The translations under genes were made by a program, and so were the position numbers. A DNA stretch of 13,998 nucleotides from Halieaceae bacterium UBA3479 (GTDB lineage Bacteria > Pseudomonadota > Gammaproteobacteria > Pseudomonadales > Halieaceae): contig DFQW01000039.1 in NCBI GenBank assembly GCA_002377985.1, positions 1 through 13,998 of the forward strand, in the 5' to 3' direction. Below, in pieces: positions 1-8,281 of this stretch. Each line of letters begins with the position of its first letter. The first letter of the stretch is position 1. The notes under the pieces are model-generated. The model was not told the origin of the DNA. It saw only the letters and a program-made list of their open reading frames with translations, and ran no database searches.

Positions 1-770
1 CCGTCGGCCAGCGTATACGCGAGCTCGAGCGCCGCATTGGCGCCCGCCTCCTGCATGTGATAGCCAGAAATTGAAATGGTATTGAATTTCGGCAAATTGG
101 CTGAGCAATACGCAATGATGTCGCCGATAATGCGCATGCTGGGTGCAGGGGGATAGATGTAGGTATTACGGACCATAAATTCTTTGAGGATGTCGTTCTG
201 AATGGTGCCCGAAAGCGCCGCCTGAGAGACGCCTTGCTCCTCGGCTGCGACAATGTATCCCGCGAGCACCGGCAGTACTGCACCGTTCATCGTCATGGAC
301 ACCGATACCTGATCGAGCGGAATGCCGTCGAAGAGCACTTTCATATCTTCCACTGAATCAACCGCCACGCCGGCTTTTCCAACGTCACCGGACACCCGCG
401 GATGATCTGAGTCATAGCCACGATGCGTGGCCAGATCAAAAGCTACCGAAATACCCTGCCCTCCTGCGGCCAGAGATTTTCGGTAAAAAGCGTTAGAGGC
501 TTCCGCGGTAGAGAACCCCGCATACTGACGTATCGTCCATCGGCGCCCGGCATACATGGTCGCCTGCGGGCCTCTTATATAGGGCGACATACCGGGCATG
601 GTATTCGTATACGGCAAACCCTCGAGATCTTCCGCCGTATACAGCGTTTTCAGCGGAATGCCCTCCGGGGTATGCCATACAAAATCCTCTGGTGTCAGCC
701 CTTTACTCTGCTTTCCAACCAACTCGCCCCAAGCGGCGAGCGTAGAGGTATCGGGGTCATACACACTCAT
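1..770 (-). CDS. Methylmalonyl-CoA mutase, large/catalytic chain (N-terminal part, cut by window edge)
   Basis: Adenosylcobalamin-dependent isomerase converting (R)-methylmalonyl-CoA to succinyl-CoA, the last step of propionyl-CoA assimilation. Only the first 256 codons of a family usually about 710 residues long are present; this is the substrate-binding TIM-barrel part, and the C-terminal B12 domain lies off the left edge. Visible family blocks include [12 protein letters not shown] (79-90), [15 protein letters not shown] (108-122), [20 protein letters not shown] (189-208) and [12 protein letters not shown] (232-243). Using Propionibacterium numbering recalled from the literature, Tyr83, Arg201 and His238 correspond to Tyr89, Arg207 and His244 (constant offset of 6). 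Tyr plus Arg here is the methylmalonyl type, whereas isobutyryl-CoA mutases have Phe and Gln. Gln69 replaces the usual Tyr in the RGPY motif. The ATG at 770 overlaps the epimerase stop as ATGA, so the two genes are probably translationally coupled. It is the fourth gene of the carboxylase operon. A MeaB/ArgK-type GTPase might follow outside the window. Confidence 0.95.
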   Translation of the reverse strand, partial: MSVYDPDTSTLAAWGELVGKQSKGLTPEDFVWHTPEGIPLKTLYTAEDLEGLPYTNTMPGMSPYIRGPQATMYAGRRWTIRQYAGFSTAEASNAFYRKSLAAGGQGISVAFDLATHRGYDSDHPRVSGDVGKAGVAVDSVEDMKVLFDGIPLDQVSVSMTMNGAVLPVLAGYIVAAEEQGVSQAALSGTIQNDILKEFMVRNTYIYPPAPSMRIIGDIIAYCSANLPKFNTISISGYHMQEAGANAALELAYTLAD

Positions 771-1180
771 AGGTGGGCCTCAGCCGGCTGTGATAATTCA
801 ATGAGCACACCGTCACAGCTCCTGGGATGAATAAATATCACTCGCGATCCATGCGCACCGGGCGTAGGCGCATCGCCAATGAACTGGTAGCCCTTTTCAC
901 GTAAACGCGCTACGTCGCTATCGATGTCATCGGTCCGAAAGCAAAGGTGGTGCAAGCCGCCACCCCTTTTCTCCAAATAAGCCGCTATCGGACCACCCCC
1001 CTCTAGCGGATGCACCAGCTCTATATGCGTCTCCGGCACGCTAAAAAAGGCTGTCGTAGTTTGGGCGGCCTCGACCACTTCATTGCCGTCATGCTGCAAC
1101 CCGAAATCCTCTAAAAATCGCTTGATCGCCGCTTCAAGGTCAGGCACTGCGATGGCGATATGGTCCAGTGCAGTAATCAT
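767..1180 (-). CDS. mce: Methylmalonyl-CoA epimerase (VOC fold)
   Basis: Interconverts (S)- and (R)-methylmalonyl-CoA, linking the carboxylase product to the mutase substrate; a soluble metal-dependent enzyme. At 137 residues it is typical for the family. It shows two beta-alpha-beta-beta-beta VOC modules: the first starts [17 protein letters not shown] (2-18), with [10 protein letters not shown] in the middle, and the second starts around [15 protein letters not shown] and ends VLIELSQ. The likely metal ligands are His7, the His of GGGLHHLCF and the Glu of VLIEL. The glutamates in HIELV and VLIEL fit the acid/base and metal roles known in the family. The start ATG (1180) overlaps the stop of the upstream biotin carboxylase as ATGA, and its own TGA (769-767) overlaps the mutase start. 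The position between carboxylase and mutase genes fixes its role better than sequence alone, since VOC proteins are diverse. Confidence 0.93.
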   Translation of the reverse strand: MITALDHIAIAVPDLEAAIKRFLEDFGLQHDGNEVVEAAQTTTAFFSVPETHIELVHPLEGGGPIAAYLEKRGGGLHHLCFRTDDIDSDVARLREKGYQFIGDAPTPGAHGSRVIFIHPRSCDGVLIELSQPAEAHL

Positions 1181-4005
1181 TTGGTTACCCCATTAACGTC
1201 TGCCGACATAAAGCGATTCACGAGCTCAATAGTATGCGCCATGCGTGCCGTGGCCAGCTCTTCCTCCGAGAGCACCTCAACCACTTCATCTGGCGTCACC
1301 TTAAACAGCGGCTGACCCTTGGTAATGATGGTGCCGTCACTCTCAATCAACACTTCGTTTACTGTGCCCGCGAAGGGAGCGACCACCTTATTGAACATTT
1401 TCATGACTTCAACGATGTAGAGCGGATCCCCCGCATTGAAATGCTGACCCGGCGCAACATAGAGGGGCGCCTCGGGAGCCTCGCGCCCGTAGAACATGCC
1501 GCCGCTCGCCGCAACAATCTCGTCAGACTTGGCCACAGGTGGTGGCGCCAGGCACTTTGCCATTGCGGCCTGATGATCACGCGCCAGCAACCTCTCGGGA
1601 AAGTGGATCGTCATGTCGGGATTAACGGACAAATCAAAGAATCCCGTAAAGCGCGCAATTGAAGGCAAGAGCTCCAAAATATCTACACCGGCCTGAAAGC
1701 CGCGGTGGGCCGCCGTAATCGCCTGCCATTCGGCTTGCTCGGTTCCGTCGGGGGGCGCTCCCGAGAGCAGCTGGTTCAACACGTCCCAAGTCGCGACGTC
1801 ATAGCGCCGGGTAACCTCCGCGTAGAAATCCTCGGCTTCGCTCAGGATGGCCTGATCATGATCCCAAATCATATTGGCTGCCGGTAACTGGTCATTCCAA
1901 TCGAGACGCAAGAAATGATAGGTATCGGCCAGAACCTCGATAGGATTCTCTGCCCAGACAAAATGCTCTTTTTCGAATCTGAAAGCCTTACTGTTGAGGC
2001 TGAGCCAGCCAGACAGTAAATGGGGTGACTTTAACAACAGCTTTAGCGGCCGCGTGAGCAAACTCTCTTTGGCCGCGAGTACCCGAGCCAGGGCTGGCTC
2101 GAGATCCCCGGCGTTTTCTCTTTGCGCCTGACAGATCAAACGCCACGCCATATCCACATCAACGCGACCGGCCTCCTGCGCCAGCTCGCCGACAGCCGTT
2201 AGGTAAGGTACAACAAACTGGGTCGTGGGCCTCGCATTAACCGTACGCCCCAGGAACCAATGCACCAATCCGTAGTGAAAAGCCAGATTGGTCTGCAGGT
2301 CTTTACCTCTCAGACGGGTAGCTCGCAGCACCTCGGCCATGTGTTCGTAGGCCGATTCTCGGCTATCGCCTACCGTAAGTAACAGCGCGATGTTGGAATC
2401 ATACGCCCCGGCCAACGTGTAATTCATGAAAACATCGGTATCGGGGTTATGGAGGCTGATACCCTGGTCGTCTCGAATTTCACCCTCAATCGGATCCGAC
2501 CAAAATTCCACGATGCCGCCGGCACTGGGCTGAAGCGCATCGTTTGTCGCGTTCAAGCGTGCCTCAAGACTATCGGGGAGTCTCGGTATGCGTTCGGGTT
2601 TAGGCAGCTTCGATCCATGTGCCGCCAGCAGTACCATCGCCTCCACCAGAGACTCTACAACAAAACTCTCACTGGGATTTTCGGGATTGCTGAATCGCAG
2701 GGCATAGCACAGCTCGGAAACCCGGTGCTCCACCTGAATACGGGTGTTCATTTCCATGAAGAAATGCTTGTCCCGATCAACAATACATTCGAAGGTGGAC
2801 ACCGAGTCGAGACCCACCGCCTCGCCAAAACGGGCCGCCTCTGCCTCCATCATATCCAGCGTTTGAATATCCTGCGCCAGCACATCGGCCTCGGCGGCTT
2901 CGCCCGCTCGACGCGCTCTCTCTTCGGCCCCCTGTAGCGACTCTCTGGTCACCGAAACTTCGAGCAGTTTCTGCTCATGCATTTGCAGGGAACAATCTCT
3001 GCCACCCAGCGTAATACACCAGTCACCGTTTCCGATGACCTGTATTTCCTGATGGCGAGTGGTTTCAATATTGAGTTCCACCAGCACATTTTTGTTGTCG
3101 CCGACGCCAGTGGCTTTGACTTCATTGAGTATTTCTCGCACCAGCTCGGGTGTTCGTGCGGCCTCGCCGAGGGGGACAATTCTCTGACCCTTCCCACCGC
3201 CGCCGCCGATCGCTTTTAGCCTGACCCGGTTTTGCGGATAGTCTTTCCCCATCTGCAATACCGCCTCTGTCAGGGTCTCGCTCAATTCATCGACGGTGTA
3301 CAAATCCAGCCCTTTGCGATAACTGGCGACCAGCACCTGCTCCGCCAGAGCCTCAAGATCAGTGTTCGGGTTTTCTGACGGCATGAGCTCCAAGCCATGG
3401 GCTTCTACCAACGCCATCAGGGCTGCCTCGTCAGGATATTTCTTCAGTAGCGTCAGCGTGGTGCCATTATCGATCCCGGGTGTCACCGAGACACCTGCGC
3501 GCAATGCAGTGCGCTTGGCCTCGTCCTTCAGACCGGCCTGCCTCACGGTTCTGGAGCACGGTCCGATGAAGTTAAGGCCGGCCGATTCCATGGCCGCTAC
3601 CATTTGCTCATCTTCGGCCATAAAGCCATAGCCTGCGAATATCGCGTTATAACCCCATGTATCAGCGATAGTAATGATGTCCCGAATGCGCTGTTCCCGC
3701 TCCTCCTTCGTGGCACCGCTGTAATCGGGGACGCGGTGCACTCTATCCGGGTCTGTAAGGGACCGCAGCTCGGGAGCGAGCGCGCCTCGATAAACAATGG
3801 AATCTTTTTCCGAGAGTAGAATCCCGAAATCATTGATTCCCATCTCCGCAAAGACGTCCATGGCCTCTTTTCTGATAGGTCCACGACAAATAATCAGGGG
3901 CTTCAAATGGCTACATCGGAACTGCTCGGCCCATTCAGATAAGCGCAGCTTGGCACGCCTATCGGCATGGATCAGAGGATTATTTAGGTATTGATCTGTT
4001 CCCAC
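1177..4005 (-). CDS. Acyl-CoA (probably propionyl-CoA) carboxylase alpha subunit: biotin carboxylase plus biotin carrier, atypical long form
   Basis: Carboxylates its own biotin with ATP and bicarbonate and hands the carboxyl to the beta subunit encoded just upstream. It is 942 residues, whereas PccA/MccA-type alpha subunits are usually about 660-700. Residues 33-585 form the biotin carboxylase: glycine-rich ATP-grasp loop KAIGGGGGKGQRIV (264-277), GGRDCSLQMHEQKLLEV (334-350) and FFMEMNTRIQVEH (415-427) carry the expected ATP, metal and bicarbonate residues. The stretch between AGVSVTP (170-176) and the glycine loop is about 90 residues; in E. coli AccC the equivalent is much shorter, so there is an insertion of some 50 residues. 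Residues 590-820 are a long, mostly helical, unrecognised region. The biotinyl domain covers about 830-905, with biotin site Lys869 in EVMKMFNK, and a 35-residue tail follows. The start is GTG at 4005, with GGGAG 10 bases upstream and a 24-bp gap to the beta-subunit stop. Substrate is inferred from context; acetyl-CoA or another acyl-CoA is not excluded. Confidence 0.88.
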   Translation of the reverse strand: MGTDQYLNNPLIHADRRAKLRLSEWAEQFRCSHLKPLIICRGPIRKEAMDVFAEMGINDFGILLSEKDSIVYRGALAPELRSLTDPDRVHRVPDYSGATKEEREQRIRDIITIADTWGYNAIFAGYGFMAEDEQMVAAMESAGLNFIGPCSRTVRQAGLKDEAKRTALRAGVSVTPGIDNGTTLTLLKKYPDEAALMALVEAHGLELMPSENPNTDLEALAEQVLVASYRKGLDLYTVDELSETLTEAVLQMGKDYPQNRVRLKAIGGGGGKGQRIVPLGEAARTPELVREILNEVKATGVGDNKNVLVELNIETTRHQEIQVIGNGDWCITLGGRDCSLQMHEQKLLEVSVTRESLQGAEERARRAGEAAEADVLAQDIQTLDMMEAEAARFGEAVGLDSVSTFECIVDRDKHFFMEMNTRIQVEHRVSELCYALRFSNPENPSESFVVESLVEAMVLLAAHGSKLPKPERIPRLPDSLEARLNATNDALQPSAGGIVEFWSDPIEGEIRDDQGISLHNPDTDVFMNYTLAGAYDSNIALLLTVGDSRESAYEHMAEVLRATRLRGKDLQTNLAFHYGLVHWFLGRTVNARPTTQFVVPYLTAVGELAQEAGRVDVDMAWRLICQAQRENAGDLEPALARVLAAKESLLTRPLKLLLKSPHLLSGWLSLNSKAFRFEKEHFVWAENPIEVLADTYHFLRLDWNDQLPAANMIWDHDQAILSEAEDFYAEVTRRYDVATWDVLNQLLSGAPPDGTEQAEWQAITAAHRGFQAGVDILELLPSIARFTGFFDLSVNPDMTIHFPERLLARDHQAAMAKCLAPPPVAKSDEIVAASGGMFYGREAPEAPLYVAPGQHFNAGDPLYIVEVMKMFNKVVAPFAGTVNEVLIESDGTIITKGQPLFKVTPDEVVEVLSEEELATARMAHTIELVNRFMSADVNGVTK

Positions 4006-4029
4006 TCGAGGAGCACTCCCGTCCGTGTG

Positions 4030-5751
4030 TCAGTGGAATTCGCGCTGCACCGATTGCATCGGTCCGGGCTCGTAATGTCTCAGACAAAAAGCAAGCTGCC
4101 GCCCGAGCACGCGTCGAAGCTGTGAGGGCATGACGATCTCCGAAATAGATCCCAAGCTTAAAGCCTCCTCTGGGTTCATAATTTCGCGCTCGTAACGCTG
4201 CGCCAGCGACGCCTCTTCCACTCTGATCTCCGCATCAACCGACGATGTTGCTTCATTCAGTGCCGCTCGCTCGTCTACCCCACTAGCAGTGAGTTCGGAC
4301 GCTACCTTAGCGATACGCTGCTCTCGGTGGACCCGAATCTTTTTCAATTCATCCTTGTAAACATACTCCACCCCCGCAGGACCCATCACCGCAACGCGAG
4401 TTGTTGGCAACGCGATAACAAAATCTGCTCCGGTGGAGTAATTGTTGTAGGAGGCGTACGCACCGCCAAATGCATTGCGTACCAGCACCAAAAACCGCGG
4501 CGTGCGCAAGTCGACGATCGCGTCCAGCATGGCCCGGCCTGCTTGAACAATGCCGCGGTGTTCTTGCTCTCTGCCGGGCAAGAATCCTGTCGTGTCCTCG
4601 AGGAAGATCACCGGGATGTTGTAGAGATTGCAAAATCGGATAAACCGCGCATTTTTGTAGGCGGCATCAATGTCAATCTGTCCTGATGAAACGGCAGAAT
4701 TATTGGCGACAAAACCTACGACATGTCCGCCCATTCGCCCAAATGCGGTAATGGTGTTGCGCGCCCTTTCGGCCTGGGTCTCAAGAAAGTCCCCATGGTC
4801 ACACAGCTGCTGGATCATAATGCTGATATCGAAGGGGGTGTTAAAGCCGGTAGGTGAATTGAAAGCCTTTTTCAGCAATATATCGACGTCGACCGTCTCC
4901 CGGTCCACGGGATCCGATGTCTCTCGATAGGGAGCAAGAGACTGGTTGGAATCCGGCAAATAGCGCAAAAGCTCTCTCACCTTTCTCAGCGCCGCAACTT
5001 CATCCTCCACGACAAAGTCGGTAACTCCCGTCTGGCTATGCACCATAGGGCCACCCAACTCGTCAGGGGTAATGTCCTCGCCGAGCACACTTTTGACAAC
5101 TCCGGGGCCGGTAAGCCCGAAAAACGTGTCTTTGGGTTGGATTAAGAAGCTACCTTGTCTGGGCAAGTAGCTCCCCCCTCCCGCATTGAAGCCGAACATG
5201 CACATGATGCTGGGAACAATGCCACTGATTTTCCGTAACGCCGTGAAGGCGTCCGCGTAGCCGTCAAGGCCGCCAACACCAGCGGGGATATAGGCCCCGG
5301 CTGAGTCGTTCAAGCCCACCAGCGGAATTCGCCGCTGCGCTGCCAGTTCAAACAGACGGGCCAGCTTTTCTCCATTAGTGGCGTCCATGGAGCCGGCACG
5401 CACGGTGAAATCATGTCCGTAAACCGCGACATCGCGCCCGTCAATGCTGGCAATCGCTGTTACAAGAGAGGCACCATCGAGATTCGGCCCCCAATTTTGA
5501 TAAAGCACATGGGGCTCGTCATCGGCGAGAAATCGAATGCGTTCCCATACGGTCATCCGGCCTTTGAGGTGCTGCCGCTGACGACTCGCGCTACCTGCTG
5601 CAATATAGGGAAGATCGCGCAGCTCCGCGCCTCTTTTTAAGGTGGCCTCATATCGACCCAGCTCACCCTGCTCGCCCGGCGCAGTGACAAAGGGATTGTT
5701 CAGAGTCGCCCCCTGCCCTGCCGGGACGTCCTCTTTTACACCATTTTTCAT
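4030..5751 (-). CDS. Acyl-CoA (probably propionyl-CoA) carboxylase beta subunit, carboxyltransferase
   Basis: Transfers CO2 from carboxybiotin to the alpha carbon of an acyl-CoA; with the downstream epimerase and mutase this is most likely propionyl-CoA to methylmalonyl-CoA. It is 573 residues against about 510-540 for ordinary PccB. Two crotonase-like halves are clear. The N half has [18 protein letters not shown] (152-169) and [12 protein letters not shown] (191-202), followed by [20 protein letters not shown] (207-226). The C half has [20 protein letters not shown] (386-405) and [18 protein letters not shown] (426-443). Differences from PccB: a polar N-terminal extension of roughly 25-30 residues, an extra charged helical stretch near 470-524, and Ala433 where PccB usually has Asp in GGAYD, a position reported to govern acyl-chain choice. 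First gene of the operon; ATG at 5751 preceded by GAGAG at 9 bases. Carboxyltransferase identity is secure; substrate is inferred. Confidence 0.9.
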   Translation of the reverse strand: MKNGVKEDVPAGQGATLNNPFVTAPGEQGELGRYEATLKRGAELRDLPYIAAGSASRQRQHLKGRMTVWERIRFLADDEPHVLYQNWGPNLDGASLVTAIASIDGRDVAVYGHDFTVRAGSMDATNGEKLARLFELAAQRRIPLVGLNDSAGAYIPAGVGGLDGYADAFTALRKISGIVPSIMCMFGFNAGGGSYLPRQGSFLIQPKDTFFGLTGPGVVKSVLGEDITPDELGGPMVHSQTGVTDFVVEDEVAALRKVRELLRYLPDSNQSLAPYRETSDPVDRETVDVDILLKKAFNSPTGFNTPFDISIMIQQLCDHGDFLETQAERARNTITAFGRMGGHVVGFVANNSAVSSGQIDIDAAYKNARFIRFCNLYNIPVIFLEDTTGFLPGREQEHRGIVQAGRAMLDAIVDLRTPRFLVLVRNAFGGAYASYNNYSTGADFVIALPTTRVAVMGPAGVEYVYKDELKKIRVHREQRIAKVASELTASGVDERAALNEATSSVDAEIRVEEASLAQRYEREIMNPEEALSLGSISEIVMPSQLRRVLGRQLAFCLRHYEPGPMQSVQREFH

Positions 5752-5778
5752 GGATTAACTCTCAGGTTGGACCGCCAA

Positions 5779-5799
5779 CACGGCCTACGATCTGCCGTG
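5779..5799. repeat. Inverted repeat CACGGC/GCCGTG in the carboxylase operon leader
   Basis: CACGGC at 5779-5784 and GCCGTG at 5794-5799 form 6-base arms around a 9-base spacer, 28-48 bases upstream of the carboxylase beta-subunit start and on the leader side of the candidate promoter. The geometry suits a dimeric regulator site, but a 6-base arm can also arise by chance. No regulator gene is adjacent. Confidence 0.3.
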
Positions 5800-5822
5800 C
5801 TCGAAAACCTGCACACCGCCAT

Positions 5823-5868
5823 CTGTGCACAGGGCGAGACATTACTTATCCTTAACCATTGCTGTCAA
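5823..5868 (-). promoter_or_regulatory. Candidate promoter and start-site palindrome of the carboxylase operon
   Basis: Read on the minus strand, a perfect -35 hexamer TTGACA lies at 5868-5863, followed after 18 bases by TAATGT (5844-5839) as a weak -10 that matches the consensus at three of six positions. This would place the transcript start near 5832, about 80 bases before the beta-subunit ATG. The perfect 10-base palindrome CTGTGCACAG (5823-5832) sits exactly at that predicted start and would suit an operator. The -35 match is seen directly; its use is inference. Confidence 0.4.
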
Positions 5869-5897
5869 TTTTACCCCTAACCGTCATAGGGTTATTT

Positions 5898-7262
5898 ATG
5901 GACCTAGCCGGTAGCGTTATATCGCTTCCCTATACTCGCTCGCTGATCGAGTGGGCGGATCGTCTTTCCCATTTACCCGGATTTGCCTATCTGGACAGCG
6001 GCGACGCCGTCGAGGGCAGCGAACTCGAGCTCATTACGGCCCTACCCACAAAGACCTTTGCCGCGCAGGATTATTCGACCAATTTGGCCAACTGGATGAC
6101 CGAGATCGAACGCGCGTTGGCAGCCACATTTGAGGCCGCCGTAACTATTGGAACCACAGGCATTTTTAACGGGGCGCTGGTTTTGGGTAGCCTCGACTAC
6201 GACACACCGGCAGCTGCATTGGCGCGATTGTCCGTGCCACCGTCGCAGGCGTTTGCCGGTCTTTATCATTGGATCTTGGTGTCTCACCCCAAGAGCGCCA
6301 CCACCGAAGTGCTCTACCACCCTCACTGCCCAGAAGAAACCCGCCGACAGGTCGAATCAGCACTGAATAACGAAGCGAGCCCCCCCAGCCGGCCTTTTGC
6401 TCTCACCGAAGACTTTGCGCCGAGCATCAGTAAAGCGGATTACCGGCAGGCCGTAGAACGCATTCAGGAGTATATTCTCGCGGGAGACTGCTATCAGGTG
6501 AATTTCGCCCAGCGCTTCCAGGCACCCTTTAGCGGGGACAGCTGGGAGGGTTACCGGACGGCAAGGCAGAAACTGGCGGGAGGATTTTCGAGTTTTATCA
6601 GAACTCAGGATAATCGCGCCATCCTATCTCTCTCTCCGGAGCGATTTATCAGGATAGATCAGGGGAAAATCGTCACCCAACCCATAAAAGGGACCGCGCC
6701 CCGACACAGTGATGCCCGGAAAGATTATCAACTGGCGCAGGCGCTCATGGCGTCAGAAAAAGATCGCGCCGAGAACGTTATGATTACAGACCTGCTGCGC
6801 AACGATCTGGGACAATTCTGTCAAGCGGGTAGCGTCAAAGTTACCGAGCTCTGTGGATTACACAGCTTTGGTAACGTCCATCACCTGATCAGTACAGTTG
6901 AGGGCCTGTTGAAACCCCACCTAACCCCGGGCCAGGTCTTCATCGCCACCTCTCCCGGCGGCTCCATTACAGGGGCGCCGAAAAAGCGCGCTGTCGAGAT
7001 TATCAACGAGCTTGAGTCCCATCCGAGAGGAGCCTACTGCGGCTCAATTTTTGTGATGGCGAGCGAAAGCTGGATGCAAAGCAGCATCGCAATCCGCACG
7101 CTCGAAACCAAGGGAGAGATGCTCTATTGCTGGGGCGGCGGCGGCATTACCGCGGGTTCTCACTGGGAGGCCGAGTACCAGGAAACGCTGGACAAGGTTG
7201 GGCCGATAATGGCTACTATCCAACGTCCAAATCAGTGCTCTGGCAGCTCTATTCCCTCATAA
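5898..7262 (+). CDS. pabB: Aminodeoxychorismate synthase component I
   Basis: Converts chorismate to 4-amino-4-deoxychorismate using ammonia from the PabA glutaminase, the committed step toward p-aminobenzoate and folate; cytosolic. The chorismate-binding domain occupies about 178-445. The motif PIKGT (262-266) has Lys264, the lysine that distinguishes PabB from anthranilate synthase (PIAGT) and forms a covalent intermediate in E. coli PabB. Other blocks are GDCYQVNFAQRF (197-208), RAENVMITDLLRNDLG (290-305), SPGGSITGAPK (352-362) and EAEYQETLDKVG (424-435). I chose ATG 5898 (454 residues) because TAGGG sits 6 bases upstream and the protein then begins close to the usual family start. A TTG at 5859 would add 13 residues without a visible ribosome site. 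It is divergent from the carboxylase operon, and its 3' end overlaps cysB convergently by 31 bp. No pabA or pabC neighbour is visible, which is common. Confidence 0.93.
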   Translation: MDLAGSVISLPYTRSLIEWADRLSHLPGFAYLDSGDAVEGSELELITALPTKTFAAQDYSTNLANWMTEIERALAATFEAAVTIGTTGIFNGALVLGSLDYDTPAAALARLSVPPSQAFAGLYHWILVSHPKSATTEVLYHPHCPEETRRQVESALNNEASPPSRPFALTEDFAPSISKADYRQAVERIQEYILAGDCYQVNFAQRFQAPFSGDSWEGYRTARQKLAGGFSSFIRTQDNRAILSLSPERFIRIDQGKIVTQPIKGTAPRHSDARKDYQLAQALMASEKDRAENVMITDLLRNDLGQFCQAGSVKVTELCGLHSFGNVHHLISTVEGLLKPHLTPGQVFIATSPGGSITGAPKKRAVEIINELESHPRGAYCGSIFVMASESWMQSSIAIRTLETKGEMLYCWGGGGITAGSHWEAEYQETLDKVGPIMATIQRPNQCSGSSIPS

Positions 7263-8206
7263 AGGGCAACTCGCTCCGAGAGCTTTGCGCGGGAAAGCGC
7301 CTCTTGAACCAAGTCGCGACCCAGATGCGGCGCCAATTCATGAATAAAGTCATGCATAAACCCCCGCAGAAACGTCCCTTTGCGAAATCCTAGGCTGGTC
7401 ACGGAGCTTGCGAAAAGATGCGAGGCGTCAATCTTGACCAGATCCTCGTCCAGCTTTTCGTCATAGGCCATGCCCGCAATCAGCCCGATACCCAAACCGA
7501 GCCTGACGTAGGTCTTGATAACATCGGAGTCCACCGCGGTAAAAACAACTTTTGGCACCAATCCCCTGTCCTGGAACGCCTCATCGAGCTTGGAACGTCC
7601 GGTAAAACCGGTCGTGTAGGTCACGATAGGATGCTCCGCAATGGCCTCCAGTGAACAATGCTGAAGCGCCGCGAGGGGGTGGTCTCTCGGCACCACAACG
7701 CAGCGATTCCAGCGATAGCATGGCAGGGTTACGAGGCTTGCAAACTGATTCAGCGCCTCAGTTGCAATGACAAAATCGACCTCTCCATCAGCAGCCATCT
7801 CCGCTACTTGAGGCGGCGTTCCCTGTTTCATCACCAGCGATACGTCGGGGTACCTCGACATGAATCGCTGTATGACCTGCGGTAAGACGTAACGCGCCTG
7901 AGTGTGTGTCGTTGCGATAGAGAGTGTGCCGGCGGTCTCATCAGAAAACTCCTGGGCGACCCGCTTGATAGAGTCGGCTTTTCGCAACATCTCTCCCGCC
8001 AGATCCAGAATCACCTCGCCGGCAGGCGTGATGTGCGTCAGGTGTTTGCCACTGCGCGCAAAGATTTCCACCCCCAACTCATCCTCAAGTAACCGAATTT
8101 GCTTGCTGATGCCCGGTTGGGAGGTAAACAGACTTTGCGCCGTCGCGGATACATTGAGGTCGTGGTGTGCGACCTCCCAGATATACCTGAGTTGCTGTAA
8201 CTTCAC
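7232..8206 (-). CDS. cysB: LysR-type transcriptional regulator CysB
   Basis: Tetrameric activator of sulfate assimilation and cysteine biosynthesis genes, responding to O/N-acetylserine and sulfide in enterics. The length of 324 residues matches E. coli CysB. The N-terminal helix-turn-helix covers about 19-40 (VSATAQSLFTSQPGISKQIR), followed by RSGKHLTHITPAG (51-63). The effector domain shows IATTHTQARYVLP, with Thr100, Thr102 and Gln103, plus Thr149 and Thr202. These are the same residue numbers described for the sulfate/ligand pocket of enteric CysB, so effector binding is probably conserved. The start is GTG at 8206, fixed by the conserved MKLQQLRYI N-terminus; a GAGAG lies about 10 bases upstream. 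Its last 31 bases overlap the end of pabB on the opposite strand. Autoregulation is plausible, because LysR proteins usually control themselves and a repeat-rich segment lies upstream (8282-8317). Confidence 0.95.
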   Translation of the reverse strand: MKLQQLRYIWEVAHHDLNVSATAQSLFTSQPGISKQIRLLEDELGVEIFARSGKHLTHITPAGEVILDLAGEMLRKADSIKRVAQEFSDETAGTLSIATTHTQARYVLPQVIQRFMSRYPDVSLVMKQGTPPQVAEMAADGEVDFVIATEALNQFASLVTLPCYRWNRCVVVPRDHPLAALQHCSLEAIAEHPIVTYTTGFTGRSKLDEAFQDRGLVPKVVFTAVDSDVIKTYVRLGLGIGLIAGMAYDEKLDEDLVKIDASHLFASSVTSLGFRKGTFLRGFMHDFIHELAPHLGRDLVQEALSRAKLSERVALYEGIELPEH

Positions 8207-8281
8207 TTGAAAACGCTCTCTCGATTGTGATCACGCTCAGACTAGACATTACTCCGCTTTTTCAAAAATCACCACCGCTTA

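Noticed and set aside
2449..2937. Open frame of 162 codons opposite the biotin carboxylase gene
   Set aside because: Lies wholly inside a strongly conserved coding region on the other strand and shows no recognisable domain.
5859..5897. TTG start extending pabB by 13 residues
   Set aside because: No ribosome site before it, while ATG 5898 has TAGGG at the right distance and fits the family start.
8227..8234. GTGATCAC palindrome as a CRP site
   Set aside because: The two half-sites overlap instead of being separated by six bases.
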